Source of the DNA: GCA-2731375 sp002731375
Lineage (GTDB): Bacteria > Pseudomonadota > Alphaproteobacteria > GCA-2731375
Assembly (NCBI GenBank): GCA_030752605.1
Contig: JASMDX010000062.1
Location: 1-64,000, forward strand
Length of the DNA stretch: 64,000 nucleotides
Direction: 5' to 3'
Shown here: positions 49,802 to 59,380 of the stretch, piece by piece
Numbering within the stretch: the first letter of the stretch is position 1
Layout: every line of letters starts with the position of its first letter
Translations under genes and position numbers: made by a program
Notes under the pieces: model-generated
Databases searched by the model: none
Seen by the model: the letters and a program-made list of their open reading frames with translations, nothing else
What the model was told of the DNA's origin: nothing

Positions 49802-52312
49802 CTATTCATTACGCAAAAGCGGTGCCGGCTTCTGGCTCAGCGCCAGCCAGGTTCCCAGCATGCCGGCGCCTATCGTAACGAACAAGCAGATCAGCGTCGT
49901 CATGGCGACCCCATTGGGCAGCCAATACCAGGGCATGCCCATGATCTGAGCCACCACCGCATAAGCCGCCGCCGTGCCTACAGCTGCCGCCAAAAGCGCC
50001 GTAATCAGCCCCAAAAGCGCATATTCCAAAAAATATGCCGCCAGGACGCGGGCCCTGGTCGCACCCAATACCTTCAGGACCACGGCATCATAAACCCGGC
50101 GGCGGTGTGTGGCGGCGATGGCACCCGCCAACACCAGTATCCCGGCGGCCAAGGTCACGGTGGCGGTGGAGCGGACGGCGACGCCAATGCTGCGCAGGAT
50201 TTGATTCACGGCTTCCAGGGCCTCGCGGATACGGATCGCGGTAATATTGGGATAGGCATCGGTTACCGCCATCTGCAGCGGCAGTTCCGCCGCCTCCGTT
50301 GTCTTGGCCGTTGCGATAAAGGTATGCGGCGCGCCTTCCAGGGCGCCGGGGGCGAAAACAATGACGAAATTGATGCCCAGGGTGGACCAATCAATGCGCC
50401 GCAGATTGGCAATTTCCGCTTCGATCTCTCGGCCCAGAACATTCACGGTCAGGCGGTCGCCGACACCTATGCCCATGCCCCTGGCGATGGCCGCATCGAA
50501 GGAAATCAACGGCGGGCCGTCATAATCCGCCGGCCACCATTCACCAGCCACGATATGGGCGTCAGGCGGCAGGGCCCCGGCATAGGTCAAACCACGGTCG
50601 CCGCGCACGGCCCAGGCAGCTTCGGGCGCCACCTTGGCCTTGGCCGCATCCCGACCATTTATCTTGACGATGCGGCCGCGCATGGCGGGGACCCGTTGAA
50701 TATCCTCGACGCCTGGAACTGCATCCGCCATGGCATCGAATGTCTCCACCTGCTCGGGCAAGATATCGATGAAGAAGAATGCCGGGGCCTTCTCGGGCAG
50801 GCGTTCGGTGACCTGCAGGTTCATGTTGCCCTCGACACCGATCACGGCCACCAGGACCGACAGCCCCAGACCAAAGGACTGCACTACGGGAACGGTCGCG
50901 GCACCAGGACGGTACAGATTGGTCAGGGCCAGGCGCGGGATGGAGTGGCGGGGTCGCGGCAGGCGCCGGGCCAGATCGACGATGCCCAGGCCGGCGGCCA
51001 GAAAGCCGCCCATGGCTGCCGCCGCGCCGCAAACGAACCAAATGGCAAAGCGGCGCTCATCCGCCGTCACGATCGCAAGGCCGGCCAGAACAGCGAAGGT
51101 CAAGACCGCCAGGGCGATATAACGCCATGGCGGACGGTAGACCATAGGGGCGGCCAGATCACGGAGCAAGGCGCCCGCCGGCACTCCCTGGGCCCGCGCC
51201 AGGGGCCAGATGGCAAAGGCCAGCGCGGTGAGAAAACCATAGGCGGCCGCCAGCAACAATGGCAGAGGATGGACGCTGAATTGCACCTGAAACGGCAACA
51301 ATTCCGCCAACAGCCCGGACAACAACATGGGCATGCCAGTACCAACAAATAAACCAACAATAATACCAACACCTGTAAGGGCCAATACCAACAGCAAATA
51401 GACCTGAAAGATCAGCCGCGCCGGCGCGCCCAGGCACTTCAGGGTAGCAATTGTGCCAGTTTTGCCGTCCAGGAAACTGCGCACCGCGTTGCCAATGCCA
51501 AGCCCCCCAACCAACAACGCGGTCAAGCCAACCAAGGTCAGAAACAGCCGCATGCGGTCAATGAAACGGCGCAGGCCCGGCGCGCCGTTGCGCACATCGC
51601 GGATGCGCCAGCCCGCATCGGGAAAGCGGGTTTTCAGGCCCTCGGTCCAGGCCGCCACGTCAGTGTCAGGCGGCAGGGCGATGCGGTAGCGGTACTTCAC
51701 CTGGCTGCCTTCGCGGACCAGCTTGGTCGCCATCAGGGTTGCCTTGGCCACCAGCAGGCGCGGGCCCAGGACGAAGGAATCGGAGCCCCGGTCCGGCTCC
51801 CGCTTTATGGCGGCGGCGATACGGTAAGCCGCCTCTCCCACCCGCACGCGGTCGCCGGGTTTCAGCTTCAGGCGCCGCAACAACACGGGCTCGGCCACGG
51901 CACCGGGCAGGCCGTCCCGCATGGCTAGAGCGCCGGCGAGATCCCCGCCCCCCGCCAATTGCATCTCGCCATAAAGGGGGTAGAGGCCGTCCACGCCTTT
52001 CAATTCGATCAAGCCGCGCTCGCGGCCATCTAGTCGCCGGGCCATGGAGCGCATTTCGGTCACCTGGCTGACGCGGCCCGCCGCCTGCAAATAGTCCAGT
52101 TGCGTCTGGCTGGCGGGCTGGTGGGAGAGGCGCAGTTCTACATCGCCACCCAGCAACAGCCGACCATCCCGGCGCAGACCTTCGACCAGGGCATCGGACA
52201 AGGATCCGACACCGGCGACGGCGCCAACGCCCAGGGCCACACAAAACAGAAAGATGCGAAAGCCGCGCAGACCGCCGCGCAATTCCCGCCGGGCGATGGT
52301 CAGGGCCAGCAT
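49802..52312 (-). CDS. ABC transporter permease, FtsX-like (YbbP type)
   Basis: 836 residues from the ATG at 52312, one base after the stop of the ATPase gene; a start at 52414 would only overlap that gene. Ten or more hydrophobic segments: an N-terminal helix (ELRGGLRGFRIFLFCVALGV), a large periplasmic domain, then two FtsX blocks, the first with RMRLFLTLVGLTALLVGGLG and the second with ATVTLAAGILVLAGAIAATH plus RRRVYDAVVLKVLGATRARV. This is the layout of YbbP, partner of YbbA, linked in E. coli to the tesA gene and membrane homeostasis. Here too the unit stands next to tesA. Confidence 0.92.
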   Translation of the reverse strand: MLALTIARRELRGGLRGFRIFLFCVALGVGAVAGVGSLSDALVEGLRRDGRLLLGGDVELRLSHQPASQTQLDYLQAAGRVSQVTEMRSMARRLDGRERGLIELKGVDGLYPLYGEMQLAGGGDLAGALAMRDGLPGAVAEPVLLRRLKLKPGDRVRVGEAAYRIAAAIKREPDRGSDSFVLGPRLLVAKATLMATKLVREGSQVKYRYRIALPPDTDVAAWTEGLKTRFPDAGWRIRDVRNGAPGLRRFIDRMRLFLTLVGLTALLVGGLGIGNAVRSFLDGKTGTIATLKCLGAPARLIFQVYLLLVLALTGVGIIVGLFVGTGMPMLLSGLLAELLPFQVQFSVHPLPLLLAAAYGFLTALAFAIWPLARAQGVPAGALLRDLAAPMVYRPPWRYIALAVLTFAVLAGLAIVTADERRFAIWFVCGAAAAMGGFLAAGLGIVDLARRLPRPRHSIPRLALTNLYRPGAATVPVVQSFGLGLSVLVAVIGVEGNMNLQVTERLPEKAPAFFFIDILPEQVETFDAMADAVPGVEDIQRVPAMRGRIVKINGRDAAKAKVAPEAAWAVRGDRGLTYAGALPPDAHIVAGEWWPADYDGPPLISFDAAIARGMGIGVGDRLTVNVLGREIEAEIANLRRIDWSTLGINFVIVFAPGALEGAPHTFIATAKTTEAAELPLQMAVTDAYPNITAIRIREALEAVNQILRSIGVAVRSTATVTLAAGILVLAGAIAATHRRRVYDAVVLKVLGATRARVLAAYFLEYALLGLITALLAAAVGTAAAYAVVAQIMGMPWYWLPNGVAMTTLICLFVTIGAGMLGTWLALSQKPAPLLRNE

Positions 52313-52313
52313 G

Positions 52314-53024
52314 CTAACCGGCCGCCCCAAGACCCTTCGTGGACGCCACGGCTTCCAGCCGACCATCGCACATATGGATGATGCGGTCGCAGCGCTGCGC
52401 CAGAGCCTGATCATGGGTGATCAGAATCAGGGTGCTGTTAGCTGTCTGGTGCAAGCGGAACATCAGATCGATTATCGCCGCGCCCATGGCACCATCCAGA
52501 TTACCCGTGGGCTCGTCCGCCAACAGGATTGATGGGTTAACCACCACGGCGCGTGCCAGGGCAACCCGTTGTTGCTCTCCTCCCGATAACTGAGCCGGAT
52601 AGTGGGTCAGCCTATGTTGCAGTCCTACTTCCGCCAGGGCCGCTTCCGCGCCGGCGGAGGCATCCCGGCGCCCGGCGAACTCCAACGGCATGGCGACATT
52701 CTCCAAGGCCGTCATGGTCGGGATCAGATGAAAGGACTGAAACACGATGCCCACATGGTCACGGCGGAACAGTGCCAGAGCATCCTCCCCCATATGGTGC
52801 AGATCATGCCCCGCGACGCTGACCTTGCCACGGCTGGGCGGTTCCAGGCCCGCGATAATCGCCATCAAGGTGGATTTACCGGAGCCCGACGGACCCACCA
52901 GGCCAATCGCCTCGCCCTTGACGACAGACAGTCCGACACCACGTAAGATATCGACCGGCCCGGCCTCGCTCGGCAGGGTCAGATGCACATCGTCCAGGTC
53001 GATCATTATGTTGTCAGAAGTCAC
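52314..53024 (-). CDS. ABC transporter ATP-binding protein (YbbA type)
   Basis: About 236 residues from the GTG at 53024 (GAGGGA upstream); ATG codons at 53006 and 53057 are alternatives, the latter touching the divergent tesA start. Typical ABC ATPase: Walker A GLVGPSGSGKSTLMAI, Q-loop GIVFQSFHLIPTMTALENVA, signature LSGGEQQRVALARAVV, Walker B ILLADEPTGNLDG and H-switch LILITHDQALAQRCDRII. This is the LolD/MacB-like class that powers FtsX-type permeases. It precedes the permease gene by one base. Divergent from tesA, as ybbA is from tesA in E. coli. Confidence 0.92.
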   Translation of the reverse strand: MTSDNIMIDLDDVHLTLPSEAGPVDILRGVGLSVVKGEAIGLVGPSGSGKSTLMAIIAGLEPPSRGKVSVAGHDLHHMGEDALALFRRDHVGIVFQSFHLIPTMTALENVAMPLEFAGRRDASAGAEAALAEVGLQHRLTHYPAQLSGGEQQRVALARAVVVNPSILLADEPTGNLDGAMGAAIIDLMFRLHQTANSTLILITHDQALAQRCDRIIHMCDGRLEAVASTKGLGAAG

Positions 53025-53055
53025 CAAACGTCCATTTCCCTCTCCCAGGGTATCC

Positions 53056-53691
53056 ATGCCAGATGGTTACGTCACGCGCCTTGTCAAGGCAGTAGGCCTT
53101 TTGCTGACACTATTTTTCGCCGCCAACCCGGCCTGGGCCGGGGAAAAGGTGATCATGGCCTTTGGCGACAGCCTGACCGCCGGGTACGGCCTGTCCGAAG
53201 CCGATGGCTACGTGGCCCGCCTGCAGGCCGCCCTGCGGGCCCGCGGACAATCCGTGCTTGTGAAGAACGGCAGCGTTTCCGGCGATACCACCGCCGGGGG
53301 CCGGGCACGGCTGGCCTGGACATTGTCCGGGCCGGTGGACCTGGTGATATTGGAACTGGGCGCCAACGACGGTCTGCGCGGCGTCGATCCAGGCGAGACC
53401 CGCCGCAATTTGGATGCCATTCTGACAGCCTTACGAAAGCGCAAGATCCCCGTGCTGCTGGCCGGCATGCTGGCGCCGCCGAACCTGGGTCTGGACTATG
53501 CCAAGGATTACAACAACCTCTATCCCGATCTGGCGAAAAAGCATGGCGTTGCCCTGTATCCGTTTTTTCTGGACGGCGTGGCGGCACAGGCGGCTCTGAA
53601 CCAGCCCGATGGACTACATCCCAACGCCGCCGGGGTTCAGGTCATTGTCGATTCCATGACCCCGCATGTGCTAGAACTGCTCAATAAGTAA
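53056..53691 (+). CDS. tesA: Arylesterase/acyl-CoA thioesterase I (SGNH hydrolase)
   Basis: 211 residues with a signal peptide (VKAVGLLLTLFFAANPAWA), so a periplasmic enzyme. SGNH blocks are all present: block I MAFGDSLTAGYGLSEADGY with the nucleophile Ser, block II glycine in GSVSGDTTAGG, block III GANDGLRGVDP, block V DGLHPNAAG with the Asp-His pair. TesA of E. coli hydrolyses acyl-CoA, lysophospholipids and aryl esters. Start at 53056 was chosen because longer in-frame starts run inside the divergent ATPase gene. Neighbour of the YbbAP-like exporter, a conserved pairing. Confidence 0.93.
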   Translation: MPDGYVTRLVKAVGLLLTLFFAANPAWAGEKVIMAFGDSLTAGYGLSEADGYVARLQAALRARGQSVLVKNGSVSGDTTAGGRARLAWTLSGPVDLVILELGANDGLRGVDPGETRRNLDAILTALRKRKIPVLLAGMLAPPNLGLDYAKDYNNLYPDLAKKHGVALYPFFLDGVAAQAALNQPDGLHPNAAGVQVIVDSMTPHVLELLNK

Positions 53692-53711
53692 GTGGGCGGG
53701 GGAGTATACGC

Positions 53712-54254
53712 GTGCGTCTGTTCGTGGCGATCCAGTTGCCGGAAGTTATCAAGGATACCCTGACCGCCATGTGCGGTGGCGTTGACGACGCGCACTGGCA
53801 AGAGCGCGGTCAATTGCATCTGACCCTGCGTTTCATCGGCGAGGTCGATGGCGCCGTGGCCCACGATATCGACGATGTGCTGTATCAGATTTCAGCGCCG
53901 GCTTTTTCATTGATCTTGCGCAGAACCGGTTTTTTCAACAAGCGCAAGCTGGCCCGCGTTTTGTGGGCTGGCGTGGAAGACGACACCGCGCTGCGGCATT
54001 TGCACAAAAAAATTCAGCACAGCCTGACCGCCATCGGTCTGGAGCCAGAACGCCACCGCTATCACCCCCATGTCACCCTGGCCCGCCTATCTGGCCTGGA
54101 TCCAATGGAGGCCGAAGGTTATGCCGCCCGTTACGGCGAATATGCTTCGCCGCCCTTCATCGTGGATCGATTTTGTTTATTCTCCTCCCAGCTGTCGCGG
54201 GGCGGCGCCATCCATACCCTGGAAGCCGAATACCTGCTGGCCCAGGAAGATTAA
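53712..54254 (+). CDS. thpR: RNA 2',3'-cyclic phosphodiesterase
   Basis: 180 residues from a GTG at 53712. The 2H phosphoesterase family, which opens 2',3'-cyclic phosphates at RNA ends. Both HxTx motifs are visible: HLTLRFIGEV at about 36-45 and HPHVTLARL at about 119-127. The N-terminus MRLFVAIQLPEVIKDTL and LARVLWAGVEDDTALRHLHK are family-typical. It lies 20 bp after tesA and ends 8 bp before the convergent metallopeptidase pseudogene. Its biological RNA substrate is not established. Confidence 0.92.
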   Translation: MRLFVAIQLPEVIKDTLTAMCGGVDDAHWQERGQLHLTLRFIGEVDGAVAHDIDDVLYQISAPAFSLILRRTGFFNKRKLARVLWAGVEDDTALRHLHKKIQHSLTAIGLEPERHRYHPHVTLARLSGLDPMEAEGYAARYGEYASPPFIVDRFCLFSSQLSRGGAIHTLEAEYLLAQED

Positions 54255-54262
54255 TGGGAGAA

Positions 54263-54662
54263 CTAAATGCCGGAATCTTCGATAGTCGCCATGCCAGCAT
54301 CGGAAAAACCGAAATGATGGCCGATTTTATGGATCAGGACATGCCGCACCAGATGGCTCAGGTCTTCCCTGCTTTCGATCCAGTAGTCCAGCAACGGCCG
54401 GCGGTAGAGAAAGATCATGCCGATGTCGTCCGGCACCATGCCGATACTTTTTGCTGCAAATCGATGCCGTAGTACATGCCCAGAAAAGCGTACGGCGAGC
54501 GCATGGCCATTTGGCGCATGGTCTCATCATCGGGAAAATCCACTACCTGGATGACCACGTCGATCAATTGCCGGCGCAAGAGCTCGGGATTCGGGCCAGG
54601 GCCAGCCGTGCCAGATCCTCGATCTCGGCCAAGGTCGGTGCCAAACGGTCTCCGCTGTCCAT
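54263..54662 (-). pseudogene. Zincin-like metallopeptidase (DUF1025), two frameshifts and lost catalytic Glu
   Basis: In three pieces the minus strand gives MDSGDRLAPTLAEIEDLARL, then (shift near 54584) RRQLIDVVIQVVDFPDDETM and GMYYGIDLQQK, then (shift in a run of five T at 54448-54452) SIGMVPDDIGMIFLYRRPLL and LSHLVRHVLIHKIGHHFGFS, ending ATIEDSGI. This is a complete small zincin-like protein. The two shifts each need one extra base. More telling, the HExxH zinc motif reads HKIGHH: the codon at 54326-54328 is AAA instead of GAA. Loss of the catalytic glutamate by one transition supports real decay rather than only sequencing error. Confidence 0.75.
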
Positions 54663-54697
54663 GGCTCTCAGTCTAACCCGCCAATAGGGCCGATGCC

Positions 54698-55078
54698 ATG
54701 ATCAGACACGACCGTGGACGAATTGCCGCGATAGTCTTAACGCTGGCGGCTGCCCTAGCGCTTACGCAGCCGGCGGGCGCGGTGGGAACAGACGAAAGCC
54801 GATGGCGAAAAGAATGCCAGCATGGCCATTACCGTCTGGGCCTAATACTGGTGCATGGCATCGACGTAAAAAGGGAACCTGACGCCGGCCTAGCCTGGCT
54901 GCGCAAGGCGGCGGAGGCAACAGCCTTTGGTCCGAAATATCGCCATGGGCGATCGGCTAGCAGGAAAGCGCTGCAATTAAGCATTGGCCAGCCTTATCGA
55001 CGCGATGGCAGTGGACGCAGCTACCTAAGACCGCGACGGCGGCACGGCGCCGCCCCTAGTGGAGCGATGTGCCCCTAG
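54698..55078 (+). pseudogene. Sel1-repeat protein, decayed
   Basis: Starts like an exported protein: MIRHDRGRIAAIVLTLAAAL, with a cleavage-like ALTQPAGA. After that comes one Sel1-type repeat half, YRLGLILVHGIDVKREPDAG followed by LAWLRKAAE, which is typical of Sel1/TPR-like helical repeats. From about 54940 the frame changes: the neighbouring frame reads IAMGDRLAGK, closer to the next repeat, while the present frame becomes Arg-rich and unstructured. It therefore looks like a frameshifted fragment of a longer protein. Confidence 0.5.
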
Positions 55079-55103
55079 GGCGCACCAGCGTGAACGACAA
55101 AAC

Positions 55104-55865
55104 CTAACGCGGCGCCATGCGGATGGCGCCGTCCAGACGGATGGTTTCGCCGTTCAGCATGACGTTCTCCACAATCTGCCGGGCCAGTTGGGCATATTCG
55201 TGGGGCACGCCCAGCTTTTTCGGGAATGGTACGCTGGCCGCAAGCGAGGCGCGCACGTCCTCGGGCAAGGTGCCCAGCAAGGGCGTCTCGAATATGCCGG
55301 GCGCGATGGTGCAGACACGTACACCCTTGTCGGCCAAATCCCGGGCCACGGGCAAGGTCATGCCAACGATACCGCCTTTCGAGGCAGAATAGGCCGCCTG
55401 GCCGATCTGTCCGTCGAAGGCAGCGACTGATGCTGTGTTGATGACCACGCCCCGTTCGCCATCCGCCATGGGTTCCAACGCCACCATGTCGGTGCTGGCC
55501 AGACGGATGCAATTGAAGGTGCCTATCAGATTGATCTTGATGATCCGTTCGAACTGATCAAGCGGATGGGCTTCGCCACGGGATGTGGTCTTGATCGCTG
55601 TTCCAGTACCGGCGCAATTGACCAGGATGCGGGCCGTGCCTAAGGCTTCCTTGGTCTCACCAATCGCCGCGCCGACGCTGTCTTCCGAGGTGACATCGCA
55701 TTTACAAAAAACTCCGTTGATGTCGCTGGCCACCGCCATGCCCTTATCTTCCTGAATATCCCAGATCACCACCTTGGCGCCAGCCGAAGCCAGCTCCCGC
55801 GCGGTTCCTTCACCCAGGCCCGAGGCGCCGCCCGTAATGATCGCTATCTGTCCATCGACTTGCAT
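55104..55865 (-). CDS. Short-chain dehydrogenase, 3-hydroxyacyl-CoA dehydrogenase type
   Basis: 253 residues. Rossmann fold with the NAD motif IITGGASGLGEGTARELASA (about 9-28) and Asp at the end of the second strand (VIWDIQEDKG), indicating NAD(H). Active site: serine in INTASVAAFDGQIGQAAYSA, with tyrosine and lysine in YSASKGG. The C-terminus VMLNGETIRLDGAIRMAPR and the LVNCAGTGTAIKT stretch resemble the HSD10/3-hydroxy-2-methylbutyryl-CoA dehydrogenase group. Probably acts on acyl-CoA in fatty or branched-chain acid breakdown. Divergent from the DUF1232 gene. Confidence 0.9.
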   Translation of the reverse strand: MQVDGQIAIITGGASGLGEGTARELASAGAKVVIWDIQEDKGMAVASDINGVFCKCDVTSEDSVGAAIGETKEALGTARILVNCAGTGTAIKTTSRGEAHPLDQFERIIKINLIGTFNCIRLASTDMVALEPMADGERGVVINTASVAAFDGQIGQAAYSASKGGIVGMTLPVARDLADKGVRVCTIAPGIFETPLLGTLPEDVRASLAASVPFPKKLGVPHEYAQLARQIVENVMLNGETIRLDGAIRMAPR

Positions 55866-55934
55866 GATGTGCCACTCCCGTTTTCAAGATTCCGTTGCCG
55901 CGTCATAGCAGATAGCCGGTATTGGTAGCAATCG

Positions 55935-56300
55935 TTGCAAATGCAGCAGACCGCCCATATGCCGCACATGAATAATGATGGAAAAAGCTCCAACGAAATC
56001 CGCGTGCGCCGAGACTTTTGGCCGAAAGTCCGGCGTGTCCTGGGCCGCATTCCCTTCGCCTCCGAACTGATCGCCGCCTATTATTGTGCGCTCGATCCCG
56101 CCACGCCGGCCGCGGCCAAGGCCATACTGTTAAGCGCCTTGGCCTATTTCATCATGCCCGTGGATCTGCTGCCGGATTTCATCGCGGCCCTTGGCTTCAC
56201 TGATGATGCCGTCGTGTTGTACATGGCGGTCAACAAGGTGCGCCAGTATATTTGTCCCGAACATCGCCAGCGGGCGCGGGACTTCCTCGACAAAGCTTAG
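55935..56300 (+). CDS. YkvA-like DUF1232 membrane protein
   Basis: 121 residues; an internal ATG at 55968 would give 110. The DUF1232 core is clear: LIAAYYCALDPATPAAAKAI, then LSALAYFIMPVDLLPDFIAA and LGFTDDAVVLYMAVNKVRQY, with the P-x-D-L-x-P-D motif in the membrane hairpin. Function is unknown in the whole family. It overlaps by 4 bp the 3' end of the convergent frameshifted DMT gene. Confidence 0.88.
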   Translation: MQMQQTAHMPHMNNDGKSSNEIRVRRDFWPKVRRVLGRIPFASELIAAYYCALDPATPAAAKAILLSALAYFIMPVDLLPDFIAALGFTDDAVVLYMAVNKVRQYICPEHRQRARDFLDKA

Positions 56301-57233
56301 TTCCTGGGCACGGCGGGCGGATCAATGGCAGGTTTCGACGGTCGCACCTTGCGCCCCAGGCGGGCCTCGCGAATGCCGATGTACAAGGTTGCCGCAACAA
56401 CGATGATAGCGCCGGTGACGGTCCAGTTATCGGGGATCTCGGCGAACAGCAGAAAGCCGATGGCACCGGCAAACAGCAGCCGGGTAAAGTCGAACGGCAA
56501 CAGCGCCGTCGCCTCGCCAATGCGATAGGCCCGGATCATGCAATATTGCCCCGCCGCACCCAGCGCGCCAATCGCCATCAGAAACGACAGCTCGGGCAGC
56601 GTCGGCGTCCGCCAGACCAGCAAGGCCGGGCCCAACGCCACTGGGGTGGAGACGACACTGAAATAGAACAGCATGGATTCCGGACTTTCCGTGGCCGATA
56701 CCTTCTTGATCATGATGGTGACCGAGGCGACCAGAAATGCGCCCAGCACCGCCACCAGGGTCGCCAGTTCGATCTCGCCGCCAGGCCGCAGCATAATGAT
56801 AACACCAACGAAACCCACGGCGGTGGCGGTCCAGCGGCGCAACCGCACCACCTCACCCAGGAACAATACCGCCAGGGGGTAATGAACAATGCGCGGGCGT
56901 AGCCGATTGATACCGCATCGGCCAAAGGCAGATGGGTGATTGCATTGAAGCCGCACAACATGGCACAGGCGCCGCCAAAGGCGCGCGCCAACTGCAAGCC
57001 CGGACGCCGGGTACGGATCACGCCAAGCCAAAGCGGCAGAAAAACGGCGCCACCGCGAATAAACCGAACAGGGCGCGGAAAAAGGCTATTTGAAAGGAAT
57101 CAAACGAACCGCCCAACAGTTTCACCACTGTGGTCATAGCGGAAAACATGACACAGCCCAGGATGATCCACAGGGCGCCGCGGGTGTTGTCGAGGAGACC
57201 GCACACGCGGGCTCGCATTTCCACCACGGTCAC
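56297..57233 (-). pseudogene. EamA/DMT permease split by two -1 frameshifts
   Basis: Three overlapping frames together form one ten-helix DMT permease: GALWIILGCVMFSAMTTVVK in the first (57233 to about 57040), ARAFGGACAMLCGFNAITHL and ADAVSIGYARALF in the second (to about 56877), and LAVLFLGEVVRLRRWTATAV through to the C-terminus in the third. Junction one is a run of five A at 57040-57044 where a sixth would restore VAPFFLPLWLGVIRT. Junction two is a run of five G at 56875-56879 where a sixth restores ALFITPLAVLFLGEV. Both breaks are in homopolymers, so sequencing error or recent mutation are equally possible; the rest of the sequence is well conserved in style. Confidence 0.75.
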
Positions 57234-57413
57234 CGTTGCGGCCCGCCAAATAAGTCGTATCTGATTTGCATGGCGGCAAACTAGTGCCGGGAGGTTAATA
57301 AAACCAGAAGCAAACCCGCATGGCAGGGTTGCGTCAGAGCGATGGGCCAGGGTTAAACATGGCCGCGAAATTAGGGATAGCGTAGACTAAGATGCTGAAT
57401 GAGGGAGAGTAAT

Positions 57414-59369
57414 GTGAACCAAAACCCATTGTGGCAACCGAACGAGTTGCAGGCCGCAACCACCAACATGGGCCGCTTCATGACCGAGGCCGAGCACCGC
57501 TGGACCGAGGACATTCCGGATTATGCCGCGCTGCACCAATGGTCCGTCAACCGGCGGGAGGATTTCTGGACCACGGTGTGGGATTTCTGCGGCGTCCGCG
57601 CCGCAACGCGGGGTAAGGTGGGCCTGCGCCACGGCGAGGCCATGCCCGGCGCCGAATGGTTTCCCGAGGCGCGGCTGAATTTCGCCGAGAACCTGCTGCG
57701 CGGCGACGGTGGCGAGCCGGCGATCATTTTCTGGGGTGAAGACCGCGTTAAGCGTAACTTAAGCCATGATGATCTGAACGGCACCGTCTCGCGCCTGCAG
57801 CAGGCCTTGCGGGGGCTGGGTGTCGGCGTTGGTGACCGGGTCGCGGGCTTTCTGCCCAACCTGCCCGAAACTGTGATCGCCATGCTGGCCGCGACGTCAT
57901 TGGGCGCAGTCTGGTCCTCTTGCTCGCCGGATTTCGGCACCCAGGGCGTGCTCGACCGTTTTGGCCAGATCGAACCCAAGGTGCTGTTCGTGGCGGATGG
58001 CTATTTTTATGGTGGTAAGGAATTCGACTGCCTGGACAAGGTGAAGGAGATCACCGCGCAGCTACCCAGTATCGAACAGCTGGTCGTGGTGCCCTATATG
58101 CGCGCCGCGCCGCCATTGGATGGCCTGAGAACCGCCGTATTGCTGGGTGATTTCCTGGCGCCATATACGGCTGGAGAGATCGAATATACCCGGGTGCCCT
58201 TCAACGCACCGCTCTATATCATGTATTCCTCCGGCACCACGGGAGCGCCAAAATGCATCGTGCATGGCGTCGGCGGCACCATTCTGCAGCATCTGAAGGA
58301 ACACCAGTTGCATGCCGATGTTCGCCCCGGCGACCGCGTGTTCTTTTTCACGACTTGCGGCTGGATGATGTGGAACTGGCTAGTTTCCGCCCTGGCCTCG
58401 AAAGCAACCATTCTGCTGTTCGACGGCCTGCCGGCTCATCCCGACGGCAATATCCTGTTCGATTTTGCTCAGGACGCGAGGGCGACCCACTTCGGCACCT
58501 CGGCCAAATGGCTGGATTCTATTGCCAAGGCCGGCATCGCCCCCATCGACAGCCATGACCTGTCGAAACTGCGCGCCTTGCTCTCCACCGGCTCGCCCCT
58601 CTCGCCGCAGGGGTTCGACTACGTCTATGAAAAGATCAAAAACGAGATCCATCTCGCCTCGATCTGCGGCGGCACGGACATTATTTCGTGCTTCATGGGC
58701 GGGGTGCCCATCCTGCCCGTCTGGCGCGGCGAAATTCAGGCCCCCAGCCTTGGCATGAAGGTGGAGGTATTCGATGGCACCGGCCAATCCCTGGCAACCG
58801 AGCAGGGCGAACTGGTCTGCACAGCACCGTTTCCCTGCATGCCCATCGGCTTTTGGAACGATGTTGACGGCAGCCGCTATCACGCCGCCTATTTCGACGT
58901 TTATCCCAACGTCTGGCGCCATGGCGATTGGGTCTCGTTCACTGAACACGGCGGCATGGTGGTCTTTGGCCGCTCCGACGCCACGCTGAACGCGGGCGGC
59001 GTGCGTATCGGCACGGCGGAGATCTACCGCCAGGTGGAGCAGTTGGAAGAAGTGCTGGAAGGCCTGGTGATCGGACAGCAATGGGACAATGATACCCGCA
59101 TCATCCTGTTCGTTATCCTACGCGAAGGTTTTACCCTGGACGATGACATGATCGGCCGTATCAAGCACCAGATCCGCACCGGCGCCTCGCCCCGGCATCT
59201 GCCGGCCAAGGTACTGCAAGTCAGCGACATTCCCCGCACGGTAAACGGTAAGATCACGGAGATGGCGGTGACGGAAGTGATCCATGGCCGCGAGGTCAAG
59301 AACCGCGAAGCCTTGGCCAACCCGGAAGCGCTGGAGCTGTACAAAAACATGCCCGGACTGGCGGTATAG
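57414..59369 (+). CDS. Acetoacetyl-CoA synthetase (acetoacetate--CoA ligase)
   Basis: 651 residues from a GTG at 57414 with GGGAGAG upstream; an ATG at 57399 is in frame but would sit in the ribosome site. AMP-forming acyl-CoA synthetase. N-terminal ACAS-like part with QWSVNRREDFWTTVWDFCGV, P-loop MYSSGTTGAPKCIVHG, FFFTTCGWMMWNWLVSALAS (substrate region of acetoacetyl-CoA synthetases), DVYPNVWRHGDW and VFGRSDATLNAGGVRIGTAE, with the acylated lysine in TVNGKITEMAV near the end. It activates acetoacetate from ketone bodies, branched amino acids or PHB turnover for entry into central metabolism. Confidence 0.93.
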   Translation: MNQNPLWQPNELQAATTNMGRFMTEAEHRWTEDIPDYAALHQWSVNRREDFWTTVWDFCGVRAATRGKVGLRHGEAMPGAEWFPEARLNFAENLLRGDGGEPAIIFWGEDRVKRNLSHDDLNGTVSRLQQALRGLGVGVGDRVAGFLPNLPETVIAMLAATSLGAVWSSCSPDFGTQGVLDRFGQIEPKVLFVADGYFYGGKEFDCLDKVKEITAQLPSIEQLVVVPYMRAAPPLDGLRTAVLLGDFLAPYTAGEIEYTRVPFNAPLYIMYSSGTTGAPKCIVHGVGGTILQHLKEHQLHADVRPGDRVFFFTTCGWMMWNWLVSALASKATILLFDGLPAHPDGNILFDFAQDARATHFGTSAKWLDSIAKAGIAPIDSHDLSKLRALLSTGSPLSPQGFDYVYEKIKNEIHLASICGGTDIISCFMGGVPILPVWRGEIQAPSLGMKVEVFDGTGQSLATEQGELVCTAPFPCMPIGFWNDVDGSRYHAAYFDVYPNVWRHGDWVSFTEHGGMVVFGRSDATLNAGGVRIGTAEIYRQVEQLEEVLEGLVIGQQWDNDTRIILFVILREGFTLDDDMIGRIKHQIRTGASPRHLPAKVLQVSDIPRTVNGKITEMAVTEVIHGREVKNREALANPEALELYKNMPGLAV

Positions 59370-59380
59370 CGCCACGCCAT

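Noticed and set aside
50105..51352. 415-codon plus-strand open frame inside the FtsX-like permease gene
   Set aside because: Low-complexity Gly/Gln/His-rich shadow with no recognisable domain; the minus-strand permease explains the region.
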